From JABSSA01 sp039984715 (GTDB lineage Bacteria > Pseudomonadota > Alphaproteobacteria > Rhodobacterales > Rhodobacteraceae): DNA of 64,000 nt. The notes beneath the pieces are model-generated. The model saw only the letters and a program-made list of their open reading frames with translations, searched no databases and was not told where the DNA came from. Below are positions 33,907 through 42,790 of the stretch, piece by piece. Each line of letters opens with the position of its first letter. The stretch's first letter is position 1. Location of the stretch: the NCBI GenBank assembly GCA_039984715.1, contig JBDWUA010000015.1, forward strand, positions 186,001 to 250,000. Reading direction: 5' to 3'. A program made the position numbers and the translations under genes.

Positions 33907-35667
33907 ATGCCAATCAAACCTGAAATCATTGTCGATAAGCTCTACGATATCGCGCTGGATCCTCATAAACTTGAGACCTTCATTGATGTGTGGACAGAAG
34001 CCGGTCTTGATAAGGCCGAAGCACGTCAGACCGTCGAAGCCATTGATAAGTTTGATGAAGCACATAAAGAACATTTGTTGCGGGCGGCCACATTCCTTGA
34101 GCGTGGCGAAGCAAATGACGCCGCTGCAAAAGACCTCAGCTCTATCTTGCAGCCTTTTGAACATCTCGCGGCCTTTATCATCGATACCAGTCTAAAGGTT
34201 TCAATCAGCAATCAAGGCGCTGAACACTTTTTTGGGCTTCGCAGTGGCAATCACCTGGACCAAGCCGAGCTGCCAGAAGATGTGAAACACCTTGTTCGCG
34301 AGGCTTTAAACAAGTCCTTTTCTGAAACCGATGGCGCCCAATTTGTCGTAAAGGCTCAGGACGACGTTGAAGGGGATCCGCTGGTCGTCCAAGTGCGCCG
34401 TTTGTCTGCGCGATCTGTTGATAACTGTGCTTTGGCATTGGTGGTCTCAACAAACTATCGCTGGGGCGTGGCGCTTGGTCCGACGCTTGGCGAAGTGTTT
34501 GGCCTAACCTCGGCGGAACAGGGCATTGTCCGCGCTTTGGTTGAAGGGCGCAACGTCAGGGAAATTGCGGAAAATCGCGGCACAAGTACAGGGACTGTGC
34601 GCGGGCAACTAAAGTCGATTTTGTCCAAGATGAACGCGCGTAGCCAGTCCGAAGTTATACGCCTTGTGATAAACCTGCAGGCGGTCGCGCATCGAGACGA
34701 TGTTGTGCAACCAACCACGCAGACCTCTGTGACCGCTGACTGGCTGGATGCAGAGGTTTGGAAACCGTTCAAAACAATCGTTTTGCCGGATGGTCGCCGC
34801 ATGGATTACCATGAGATGGGACCCGCCAACGGTACGCCGGTGCTTTATTCGCATATGGGGTATTGTATGGCCCGCTGGCACCCACCAATGCTTAAACTCG
34901 CCTTTTCTGAGGGGCTCAGAGTGATTTGCCCGATCCGCGCAGGGTTTGGGCATAGCGATAACATTGATCCAAAGGCCGACGTCCTGACAACCACGCGAGA
35001 AGATACGCTGTATCTGATGGATTACCTTGGTCTGAAACGGCTGCCTTATGTGGTGCAAGGAAACGACCTTGTGTTTGCCGTAGACCTTGCGGGGAAGCAT
35101 CCAGATCGTGTGAGTGAAATTATTGGATTGGGCGCGCGTCCGTTTCTGCATGGTGACATACAGTTTGCCGGGATGAGTAAATGGCACCGCTTTTTCATTT
35201 CGACAGCACGGCATTCGCCACATCTTTTACGCTTTACCGCGCGGGCCGCTGTCTCGTTGATACGGCGGATTGGCGTGGAAGCGATGTTCAGGAACGCGCA
35301 TAAATCGTCCGCAGGGGACATGGCAATGGACGGAAATCGGCAGCTCGCTGATGTTCTGATCGCGAACGCTGAGTTGATCGCAAGCAAGACAACCGATGCC
35401 TCTCAGGCTTACACGATGGAGTTGATCGTAACTGAAACGCCATGGGATTATCTGATGTTCGCGGCAAAGGATACAAAGACACGGTTCTTTTGCGGTGACA
35501 CTGATCCTTTAATGGATATTTCAGCAATAGCAGCCTACCGGGAAACGTATCCGTGGGTTGACATAAAAGTTATTCAAAAAGCGGGTCAAATGCTGATATA
35601 TCAACACTTTGACCGGATCATCCCCGAATTAGCCGAAGCGGCCAGAAACGCCAGGGGGCCCTTGTAA
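33907..35667 (+). CDS. LuxR-type HTH joined to alpha/beta-hydrolase-like domain, copy 1
   Basis: 586 residues. The N-terminal third (1-190) is an unassigned, possibly PAS-like sensor region. A LuxR-type HTH spans about 200-255 (GIVRALVEGRNVREIAENRG, then TVRGQLKSILSKMNARSQSE). An alpha/beta-hydrolase-like domain fills 285-580. The nucleophile elbow reads VVQGNDLVF with Asp387, not Ser. The acid is in GDTDP (Asp533). The usual GH histidine is replaced by GQ, while His567 in YQHF is conserved in both copies. The HTH lying in the middle is unusual. It may be a hydrolase-derived ligand sensor that drives transcription. Confidence 0.82.
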   Translation: MPIKPEIIVDKLYDIALDPHKLETFIDVWTEAGLDKAEARQTVEAIDKFDEAHKEHLLRAATFLERGEANDAAAKDLSSILQPFEHLAAFIIDTSLKVSISNQGAEHFFGLRSGNHLDQAELPEDVKHLVREALNKSFSETDGAQFVVKAQDDVEGDPLVVQVRRLSARSVDNCALALVVSTNYRWGVALGPTLGEVFGLTSAEQGIVRALVEGRNVREIAENRGTSTGTVRGQLKSILSKMNARSQSEVIRLVINLQAVAHRDDVVQPTTQTSVTADWLDAEVWKPFKTIVLPDGRRMDYHEMGPANGTPVLYSHMGYCMARWHPPMLKLAFSEGLRVICPIRAGFGHSDNIDPKADVLTTTREDTLYLMDYLGLKRLPYVVQGNDLVFAVDLAGKHPDRVSEIIGLGARPFLHGDIQFAGMSKWHRFFISTARHSPHLLRFTARAAVSLIRRIGVEAMFRNAHKSSAGDMAMDGNRQLADVLIANAELIASKTTDASQAYTMELIVTETPWDYLMFAAKDTKTRFFCGDTDPLMDISAIAAYRETYPWVDIKVIQKAGQMLIYQHFDRIIPELAEAARNARGPL

Positions 35668-35693
35668 ATTGCCTTAAAAACGGTGCCGCTTTT

Positions 35694-37403
35694 ATGACGC
35701 AGAACATCCCCGAAAGTCATGACTCGTTGATCGGTAAGATCTATGAGATCGCGGCGGAACCTTCACAGATTGAGGCGTTCATTGATTCATGGGGTGTCGA
35801 TAGCACGCGTTTGATCAGCGACGAAGCCTTGGGCAACCACCTTGATCGAGCAAGCACGTTTCTCAATCGGCTTGAGCCGGCAGCCCCAAACCATCAAGCG
35901 CTGTTGCAGAGATATGACCGATTTGCAGCTTTGATTTTGTCAGAGATCGACGTGGTCGAATTGGCCAACGATGGTGCTGAAGACGCTTTCGGTCTGTCAG
36001 AAGGGCGCAAACTGAACGAGACGACATTGCCCGCTGACGTGCTGCGTCAACTGTCGCTTATTTTGCAAGAGGCGCGTTCGGCACGGGACAAGAAGCAATT
36101 CTTGCTGCGTATGGATTTCCAACGACAGAAAGGCGCCGCACTTGTTCGGGTACAGTGGTTGCCACCAAATAACTCAGTTCTGATTGTCTCCACTCATTTC
36201 CAGTGGAGCACGCAGACGGATGACTTGCTCAAAAAAGCTTACAAACTGACCGACGCAGAGCGAAACGTCGTTCGGTTGCTTGTCGAAGGGCATGACACCA
36301 AATCTATTTCCGCCTTGCGAAGCACCACCGAAGGCACGACCCGCGGGCAAATCAAGTCGATCATTGCAAAGATGAACCTTCGTTCACAAGTGGACATTGT
36401 TCGAGTGGCTATGATGCTTGGTGAAATGCCCGAGCTTGAAAAGGACGTGATCGCGAACCCTGTCGTAACGAAGGGCTGGTTGGAGAAGGAAGTTTGGAAG
36501 CCCTTCTCGTCTACGGTTTTGCAAGATGGACGCAAAGTAACTTATTCGGACATGGGCCCTCGTGACGGCAACCCTGTGCTTCTTTCCCATTTAGGGTCCT
36601 GCATGGTGCGCTGGTCTAAACCGATGCTACGTGTTGCCTTCGCTCACAATCTTCGTGTGATTTGTCCAATCCGGGCGGGATATGGACAAAGCGATTTGCC
36701 AGATGGTCCCTATGATCCTTTGCAACTCGCAACTCAGGATGCCGTTGCCTTGCTGGATCACCTGCACATCAAAAGGTTGCCCTATGTCGTCCAAGGCAGC
36801 GATTTTCCTTTGGCTGCACATTTCCTTGCAACGCAAAGCGAACGTGTCTCGGAATTGATCAGCTTGGGCGGTCGGCCCTGCCTGCCAGATGGCTCACAGA
36901 TCGAAGGCCGTGGCGCATGGCAAAAGTTCTTTGTTGGCGCGGCTCGAAAAGCGCCAAAAGTGACCGAGTTCGCAGCAACTGCAACAATGGCAATGGCGCG
37001 CCGAATTGGAGCAAAGTCCATGCTGCGGAGCCTTTGCAAGGATTCAACCGCTGACCTCGCGCTGTTGGAGGATCCAGACGTTTCATCGGTTCTTGAGGCG
37101 AACATAGCGTTGATGTCAGACAAGTCGTCCTCATCCGCGCGGGCCTTTGCAAATGAATTCGTCGCCTTTCAAGGTGATTGGAGCGATCTAGTGCAAGTTG
37201 CGCGGGCGATACCAACGAAGATATTCATCGCGGATCAAGACCCCACCTTTGATCTGGATCTGTTACCGAAATTGGAAACCGCCCATCCAGAATTTGAGTA
37301 CCAAGTCCTGCGCGAGGCCGGACTTGCATTGACGTACCAACATTTCAAGACACTGATCCCAATTTTAGCAGTGGCCGCACGGGATGTTGTGTCGACGCCC
37401 TAG
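35694..37403 (+). CDS. LuxR-type HTH joined to alpha/beta-hydrolase-like domain, copy 2
   Basis: 569 residues, a diverged tandem paralogue of the upstream gene, 26 bases apart and probably cotranscribed. HTH at about 186-243 (NVVRLLVEGHDTKSISALRS, then RGQIKSIIAKMNLRSQVDIV). The hydrolase-like domain has VVQGSDFPLA with Asp370 at the nucleophile position, an acid in ADQDP, and His550 in TYQHF; the GH histidine is again missing (GLALTY). Both copies keep the same unusual residues, so the change is ancestral rather than decay. Ligand and targets are unknown. Confidence 0.82.
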   Translation: MTQNIPESHDSLIGKIYEIAAEPSQIEAFIDSWGVDSTRLISDEALGNHLDRASTFLNRLEPAAPNHQALLQRYDRFAALILSEIDVVELANDGAEDAFGLSEGRKLNETTLPADVLRQLSLILQEARSARDKKQFLLRMDFQRQKGAALVRVQWLPPNNSVLIVSTHFQWSTQTDDLLKKAYKLTDAERNVVRLLVEGHDTKSISALRSTTEGTTRGQIKSIIAKMNLRSQVDIVRVAMMLGEMPELEKDVIANPVVTKGWLEKEVWKPFSSTVLQDGRKVTYSDMGPRDGNPVLLSHLGSCMVRWSKPMLRVAFAHNLRVICPIRAGYGQSDLPDGPYDPLQLATQDAVALLDHLHIKRLPYVVQGSDFPLAAHFLATQSERVSELISLGGRPCLPDGSQIEGRGAWQKFFVGAARKAPKVTEFAATATMAMARRIGAKSMLRSLCKDSTADLALLEDPDVSSVLEANIALMSDKSSSSARAFANEFVAFQGDWSDLVQVARAIPTKIFIADQDPTFDLDLLPKLETAHPEFEYQVLREAGLALTYQHFKTLIPILAVAARDVVSTP

Positions 37404-38000
37404 GCCCGGGTTTTGCCGATCCTCGGTTTCTCGTGGCTTGGAATGACGTCCTGTGTCACGCGCGAGCTCTCACAGGCAGGGTCCGGACGTCGCTGGCCCA
37501 ACCGAATTCTGCACTTGGAAGACTGCGTCGCAGTAATGCCAATCTTGGTTACGCCAACTTCGTCCCGAAAAACCACTAAAGATGAGCCACTATCGTTGTG
37601 CAGAGAAAATCCGTGCAACACTGCACTCATATGCACCGTCAGAGTGAAATTTTGGCGGGAACTTCCAAAGTCTTCTGTCCAAGAGCAAAAAGTGCTTTGA
37701 CAGATTTGCGATTTTGGGGGGCTTTGAGCACGTTTAACCCGACTTTTGTCGCGTCCAGTGATGATGTCCGCTTGGGTACAATAATTTTTCGAAAAATGGT
37801 CAGCATCCCGGTTTGACCGCCTGAGCATGGTAGAAAACAGGCAGCACAGTGTCTGATTAAAATTTTCCTTTTATTTCAGCCTAATAGGCCCACTTTTCTT
37901 CGGTAAAACTGCCCCCACAGAGGTTGCGTAAAAGCGTGGTTCACCCAAATCACGCGCCTTCAATCCCGGTCCATCGAATACAACCCAAAAGCGAGGCGCA
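37404..38000. other. 597 bp without a supported gene
   Basis: Several short frames exist on both strands but none has a ribosome site, family similarity or coherent composition. The last part should contain the promoter of the exporter operon. Confidence 0.5.
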
Positions 38001-38022
38001 GTGCTAAATCGTGATTTAGTAC
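38001..38022. promoter_or_regulatory. lux-box-like palindrome before the exporter operon
   Basis: Arms GTGCTAAATC and GATTTAGTAC flank a GT spacer, a 22-bp inverted repeat with one mismatch. It fits the CT-N12-AG pattern of LuxR-type boxes exactly (CT at 38004, AG ending at 38019). It lies 24 bases before ATG 38047. The tandem LuxR-type proteins encoded just upstream are the obvious candidates to bind it. Confidence 0.55.
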
Positions 38023-38046
38023 AACTCATTCGTCATTACGGTCGCG

Positions 38047-39201
38047 ATGGGACGTCGAAATAGCCATGTTTGCCTCATGAACATGCCGCACACATATGAC
38101 CTTGAAATGGCGAATACGCTGAACGCAATTGTTATCGATGACCCCAACGAAGATAACACCAAGCAAGCGACAAAACGTACACGTTGGCCCAAGATCGCAG
38201 CCCTAACGTTGGTCGTTGGAGGGGCAGCGGCATATATGCTTCGGGACGATTTACCCGAACAGATTGCAGCGCCTTTTTTCGATCTTCATGCGATGATTTC
38301 CGGCAAGAACGCGCAACAATCGCCAACCTTGGTGGCCCCTGCCCCGGGGGCAGATGACGTCACTGCGTCGCGCCCATCGATAACGCCAACACCGACCATT
38401 GTGCCGGCTGTCGCAGCCGTCGAGCTCACTGGTTCTGGTTACGTCATCGCCCCACAATTCGCGACGCTTTATGCGCCCCGCCCTGACGAGATCGTATCGG
38501 TCTTTGTCAGCGCGGGTGACACAGTGGACGCGGGGACACCGATGGTCGCTTTTTTGGGGCGTGATGAACAGTTTGCCTATGACAAGGCCAAAATCGCCCA
38601 TGCCAGAGCGGTCCTGCAAGTCGAAGCGCAGAAAATCGCACTTGAACAATCGCAGCAAAACCTGGCGCAAACTGAACGGCTAGAAACACGTGGCATCGTC
38701 ACACGTAAGCAGCACGAAGAAGAACAAATTGCGCAGCGTGTCGTTGAAAATACGCTCGCTCAGGCACAGCAAACATTGGCACAAACTGAGCTTGATTTGC
38801 GCATTGCGGAATATGCGATCGAGCGACTTGTCCTGCGCGCGCCCTTTGCCGGAACCGTCACAGACCTGCGGGCAACCGTCGGGATCACAACGCAAGAAGG
38901 TGGCGCGCTTGAAGGCATAGAGAACAGCCTCATGACATTCGTCAACACCGCCAACCTTATCATTGAGGCCGACTTTGCAGAACGCAACATCGCCATTTTT
39001 GAAAACGATGTCATCGTCGAAGCCGTCCTAGACGCCTATCCGGACCAACCATTCGAAATTCAGTTGGAGCGTGTGGCTGCTGTGGCATCTGCCCAAAAAG
39101 GTACCATCAGCGCGCGCTTTCGACCGGTAGACGCCCCGGAAGATATGCGACCCAACATGGCTGTACGCATTCGCGTCACCGAAAGAGCCGAAAGGAAATG
39201 A
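38047..39201 (+). CDS. HlyD/MacA-like periplasmic adaptor protein
   Basis: 384 residues; ATG 38047 or 38077 are both possible. One membrane helix near residues 58-72 (IAALTLVVGGAAAYML) anchors it. A lipoyl-like half motif (YAPRPDEIVSVFVSAGDTVD) is split by a coiled coil (residues about 175-255) from LRAPFAGTVTDLRATVGITT. Such adaptors connect an inner-membrane ABC transporter to an outer-membrane channel. It starts the exporter operon, and the ATPase gene follows after 3 bases. Confidence 0.88.
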   Translation: MGRRNSHVCLMNMPHTYDLEMANTLNAIVIDDPNEDNTKQATKRTRWPKIAALTLVVGGAAAYMLRDDLPEQIAAPFFDLHAMISGKNAQQSPTLVAPAPGADDVTASRPSITPTPTIVPAVAAVELTGSGYVIAPQFATLYAPRPDEIVSVFVSAGDTVDAGTPMVAFLGRDEQFAYDKAKIAHARAVLQVEAQKIALEQSQQNLAQTERLETRGIVTRKQHEEEQIAQRVVENTLAQAQQTLAQTELDLRIAEYAIERLVLRAPFAGTVTDLRATVGITTQEGGALEGIENSLMTFVNTANLIIEADFAERNIAIFENDVIVEAVLDAYPDQPFEIQLERVAAVASAQKGTISARFRPVDAPEDMRPNMAVRIRVTERAERK

Positions 39202-39204
39202 GAG

Positions 39205-39903
39205 ATGAGTAGCAAACCTTACATCCAGATCGAGGGGGTTCGAAAGGGATATAAGATCGGCGGCGAAAGCCTTTCGATATTTTCCAACCTCAACCTCGAA
39301 ATCCAAAAAGGTGAGTTCGTGGCCATCATGGGACCGTCTGGGTCCGGCAAGTCCACATTGCTTAATATGCTGGCTGGAATTGATCACGTCGATAGCGGTG
39401 AATTGCGTATTGGCAATCAACGTCTTGATCAAATGGGGGAAGGCGCGCGCGCAACCTGGCGTTCTGGCTGCATGGGCATCGTTTTTCAGTTCTATAACTT
39501 GCTACCGATGCTGAATGCGGCGGAGAACGTAGAGCTGCCGCTTATGCTAAAGCATCTATCCGTCAAAGATCGACGGTCGCGTGTTGATAAAGTTCTCTCA
39601 CTTGTCGGCCTTGAAGGACGCCAAAAGCAATCACCCTCTTTGATGTCCGGTGGGCAACAGCAACGCGTCGGGATCGCCCGCGCCATTGTCGGTGACCCTG
39701 CCCTGCTGCTTTGCGACGAACCCACTGGTGATCTTGATCGCAAATCTGCGGACGAGATTCTGAAAATCCTGACGTATTTAAACCGTGAAATGGGCAAAAC
39801 CATAATCATGGTGACGCACGACCAACAGGCAAGTGAGTATGCACAAAGGGTGCTGCATTTAGACAAAGGCACCTTCAACGAGGAGCTTAAAAAAGCGTCA
39901 TGA
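39205..39903 (+). CDS. MacB/LolD-like ABC transporter ATP-binding protein
   Basis: 232 residues. Walker A IMGPSGSGKSTLLNM (about residues 41-55), signature MSGGQQQRVGIARAI, Walker B LLLCDEPTGDLD, H-loop MVTHDQ. The arrangement YNLLPMLNAAENVELPLML is typical of the MacB/LolD/FtsE group, whose ATPases power mechanotransmission rather than simple channels. It is coupled to the first permease (4-base overlap). Confidence 0.94.
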   Translation: MSSKPYIQIEGVRKGYKIGGESLSIFSNLNLEIQKGEFVAIMGPSGSGKSTLLNMLAGIDHVDSGELRIGNQRLDQMGEGARATWRSGCMGIVFQFYNLLPMLNAAENVELPLMLKHLSVKDRRSRVDKVLSLVGLEGRQKQSPSLMSGGQQQRVGIARAIVGDPALLLCDEPTGDLDRKSADEILKILTYLNREMGKTIIMVTHDQQASEYAQRVLHLDKGTFNEELKKAS

Positions 39904-41042
39904 CCTTTTTAACGTTTGCCATCAAAAGCGCCTGGCGCAAACCTGTACGCACGTTGCTGATGATCGTGTGTATTGCGACCACATTCATGATTTACGGCCT
40001 GACCGCCAGTTTCGTGAACGGATCCCAAAGTGCCAATGGGTCGAGCGAAGACATTCTTGGTGTTATGAACGCAGCGGGCATTGGGCAACCGATGCCACGT
40101 GCTTACGTCAACCGGATCGAAGGTGAAGACGGTGTGGCAGCGGTTGCGTATTCTTCCAGAGTGCGGGGCTTTGTAACGACCGAACAAAACACGGTTATGC
40201 TCAGCGTTACGCAACCTCGTCAGCTTATGGCTGTAAATGGTGAAGACTTAGGTTTGACGGACGAATTGCTCGTCAAATTGGAACAATCTCGCGACAGCGT
40301 ACTGGTTGGTTGGGCTTTGGCGCAGGCAAAAGGTTGGGAAACTGGACAAGTCATCAATTTCACCTCTTTCGCGCCGCTTTCTGCGGACGGAGGGCGCAAT
40401 CTACAGCTGCGCGTTGCCGGAATATTCTACGGAGCCAATGCGCAGACGGACACCTATTTCATATTGGGGCAATATGACTATGTGAACGCGCTACGAGCAC
40501 GCAACAAAGACACTGCTGATGTGTTTATTGTGAAACCTGATGACGGGGTGAAATCCAGCGAACTGGCCGTACAGCTTGATAATCTATTTTCAAATTCGAA
40601 CACTCCGACGCAAACGCAATCTGAAAAGCAGTTTCTTGAAGCTTTCCTGCGTCAATACGCAGATGTCGGATTGATCGTTCAACTGGTTGTAACGGCAAGC
40701 TTCGTCACGTTGTTGATGATCGTCGTCAACACAATGGTTCTGGCTATTCGCGAACGTTACTTTGAAATCGGTGTGCTCAAGACGCTTGGTTTTCCGCGAA
40801 AGAAAATAATGGCCTTGATCATGAGCGAGACGTTGTTTGTCTTCTTAGTCGGCGGGTTAATCGGTCTTTGTCTGGCCTTTGTAACCGCTAAGTTCGCCGG
40901 TGCCAGCCTTGGACTGGTCTTATCCTATGACATTCTGCTGAAAAGTGTTGGCTTTATCATTGGCATGGCACTGATCGCAGGTGTTTTACCGACGCTGAAC
41001 GCCATTCGTATTCCTGTCGTTGCAGCTTTCCGAACAAGGTAA
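39900..41042 (+). CDS. FtsX/MacB-type ABC permease, first
   Basis: 380 residues with the four-helix plan of FtsX-like permeases: one N-terminal helix (TLLMIVCIATTFMIYGLTAS), a periplasmic domain of about 210 residues, then three C-terminal helices (LIVQLVVTASFVTLLMIVVN, FVFLVGGLIGLCLAFVTA, IIGMALIAGVLPTL). The block RYFEIGVLKTLGFPRKKI is the cytoplasmic coupling segment. Overlaps the ATPase gene and is 6 bases from the second permease. Confidence 0.92.
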   Translation: MTFLTFAIKSAWRKPVRTLLMIVCIATTFMIYGLTASFVNGSQSANGSSEDILGVMNAAGIGQPMPRAYVNRIEGEDGVAAVAYSSRVRGFVTTEQNTVMLSVTQPRQLMAVNGEDLGLTDELLVKLEQSRDSVLVGWALAQAKGWETGQVINFTSFAPLSADGGRNLQLRVAGIFYGANAQTDTYFILGQYDYVNALRARNKDTADVFIVKPDDGVKSSELAVQLDNLFSNSNTPTQTQSEKQFLEAFLRQYADVGLIVQLVVTASFVTLLMIVVNTMVLAIRERYFEIGVLKTLGFPRKKIMALIMSETLFVFLVGGLIGLCLAFVTAKFAGASLGLVLSYDILLKSVGFIIGMALIAGVLPTLNAIRIPVVAAFRTR

Positions 41043-41048
41043 CCAAAC

Positions 41049-42254
41049 ATGTTTTCTGCTATGAAACAGATATACTTCATGATCCGCGCGAACTTGCTTA
41101 GCATGGGGCGCAGGGTGGCAATCTCGACGTCCATGGCTTTCTCGGTCGCGCTCGCTGTGTGTGTCCTTGTCGGGTTTCTTTCAATGGCAGCCGGATTTGA
41201 GGCCGTGTTGAATAACTCTGGTTCAGAGAGGGTTGGCGTTGTTCTTGGCGGCGGGACCACCCAAGAAACCGGGTCGGATATTTCACCAGATACTGTGCGT
41301 TCACTGCAAGCCATGCAGTTGGATATTGGTGTTCGACGTGATGAAAACCGCAATCTGATTTTGTCTCAGGAATTGGTTCAAGTCGTGGTTTTGCCCACGC
41401 AAGCGGACAAAACCCAAAGTACGGTTTCGCTGCGTGGGATGAATGCAGCGGGTGCGCAATTGCGCGATGGCGTGCAAATCGTGCAAGGGCGGATGTTTCA
41501 AGAAGGGTCCCGCGAGTTGGCCGTCGGACAGAAGCTTGCGGCAGAAAACCCGAATCTGGCCGTCGGGAATACTGTGCGGCTTGGGGCAGTAGATTGGCTG
41601 GTTGTTGGTCATTATGCTGCAGGTGGCAGCATCTTTGAGTCCGAAATGTGGGCCGGAATTGATGTCATACGAGCGGCGTTCGATCGCCAGGGTCAGGTCC
41701 AAACACTTAGACTGCAACTTGATGAACCGGATGGTTTGGTCAAGCTCAATGCGGTTCTTAGCAATGGCATTTCAAACGCGCCCCTAAATGCAGTCAGCGA
41801 AGCCGAACTTTATGCCGGGCAATCTTCGCGCACAGTTGATCTTATCCGGTTGTTTGGTTGGCCAATCGCAATTTTGATGGCTTTCGGCGCGGTCGCCGGG
41901 GCGGTCAACACGATGATGAGTTCGGTTTCGGATCGTACCGTCGAAATTGCGACCGTACGTGCGCTTGGGTTTAGCCGATTGTCTGCCTTTGCAGCGACAT
42001 GGGTCGAAGCTCTTGTTCTGGCCATGATCGGAACAGCCGTTGGGATTTTGGCGTCTTGGTTTATTTTCAACGGATGGCAAGCCAGCACATTGGGTGCAAA
42101 TAACACCCGGATGGCGTTTCAGTTGGTCGTGAACGGCGAAGTCATGAAAACGGTGGCGAAGTTTGGGATCAGTATCGGCCTTTTAGGCGGTTTGCTTCCG
42201 GCGATTTCGGCCATGCGAATCCCGTTGATCGCCGCATTACGGGCCGGATCATAA
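41049..42254 (+). CDS. FtsX/MacB-type ABC permease, second
   Basis: 401 residues, same four-helix plan as the first permease but diverged. N-terminal helix MAFSVALAVCVLVGFLSMAA; C-terminal coupling block RTVEIATVRALGFSRL; last helices LGGLLPAISAMRIPLIAALR. Two different permeases with one ATPase suggest a heterodimer, unlike MacB homodimers. It ends the operon, and a 14-bp hairpin follows. Confidence 0.92.
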   Translation: MFSAMKQIYFMIRANLLSMGRRVAISTSMAFSVALAVCVLVGFLSMAAGFEAVLNNSGSERVGVVLGGGTTQETGSDISPDTVRSLQAMQLDIGVRRDENRNLILSQELVQVVVLPTQADKTQSTVSLRGMNAAGAQLRDGVQIVQGRMFQEGSRELAVGQKLAAENPNLAVGNTVRLGAVDWLVVGHYAAGGSIFESEMWAGIDVIRAAFDRQGQVQTLRLQLDEPDGLVKLNAVLSNGISNAPLNAVSEAELYAGQSSRTVDLIRLFGWPIAILMAFGAVAGAVNTMMSSVSDRTVEIATVRALGFSRLSAFAATWVEALVLAMIGTAVGILASWFIFNGWQASTLGANNTRMAFQLVVNGEVMKTVAKFGISIGLLGGLLPAISAMRIPLIAALRAGS

Positions 42255-42281
42255 TGGCACCTGCGTAGAACAATAATTGAC

Positions 42282-42325
42282 GTCCTAATTTACGATCTAG
42301 GCTTCGAAAAGTCGTAAAATAGGAC
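42282..42325. terminator. Large hairpin after the exporter operon
   Basis: GTCCTAATTTACGA (42282-42295) and TCGTAAAATAGGAC (42312-42325) pair over 14 bp with one mismatch. No run of T follows. It may mark the end of the exporter transcript, or be the scar of the event that left the acyl-CoA dehydrogenase remnant just downstream. Confidence 0.5.
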
Positions 42326-42495
42326 GCCTTCCCCACCCGGTCAGGCCTAGCGTTTCTAAAGAAGACATCCTTTGCAACCTCAGCTTTTGCAGACAAAAAG
42401 GTTATGAAAGATGCAGTTTTCCGATCACGCCGCAAATGTGCACCTGCTTGCATCAGGTACCGAAGTCGAGCCACATCACGATACGTGGACCAAAG

Positions 42496-42771
42496 ATGGG
42501 TAATCGCGCGTATATTGACAATTGCATCATGGACGCGCGCTCGGGAAATTTTGACCCCAAGTCGGCGTGTATCGCAAAGCTGCGCGCAACAGATACCCTA
42601 AAGCAAGTTGCCGCGGCGGGTGTCCAGTTTCGCGGCGCTTCTGGTATCAGTGGCGAAAGCGGGGAACGTGCCACACAAGACATGATTGATAGCGCGGTGC
42701 AGTCTATCTGGGGCGGAACGAGCGAGATAATGCGCGACGTGATCGGCCGCAGTTTGGCAAGTGCGCTATGA
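42496..42771 (+). pseudogene. Acyl-CoA dehydrogenase C-terminal remnant
   Basis: Only the last 91 codons of an acyl-CoA dehydrogenase remain: YIDNCIMDARSGNFDPKSAC, then LQ-type helix QVAAAGVQFRGASG and the C-terminal signature SIWGGTSEIMRDVIGRSLAS. The catalytic base region, FAD-binding part and N-terminal domain are missing, and no frame upstream supplies them. It is a decayed fragment, probably left by a deletion or rearrangement between the exporter operon and the AraC regulator. Confidence 0.82.
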
Positions 42772-42790
42772 TATCAATGGACGAGTTGCC

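Noticed and set aside
33907..37403. Acyl-homoserine-lactone LuxR/LuxI quorum-sensing pair
   Set aside because: There is no LuxI-type synthase nearby, and the N-terminal parts do not resemble the autoinducer-binding domain.
37413..37816. Short frames on both strands downstream of the second LuxR/hydrolase gene
   Set aside because: No ribosome site, no coherent protein features, and they overlap one another on opposite strands.
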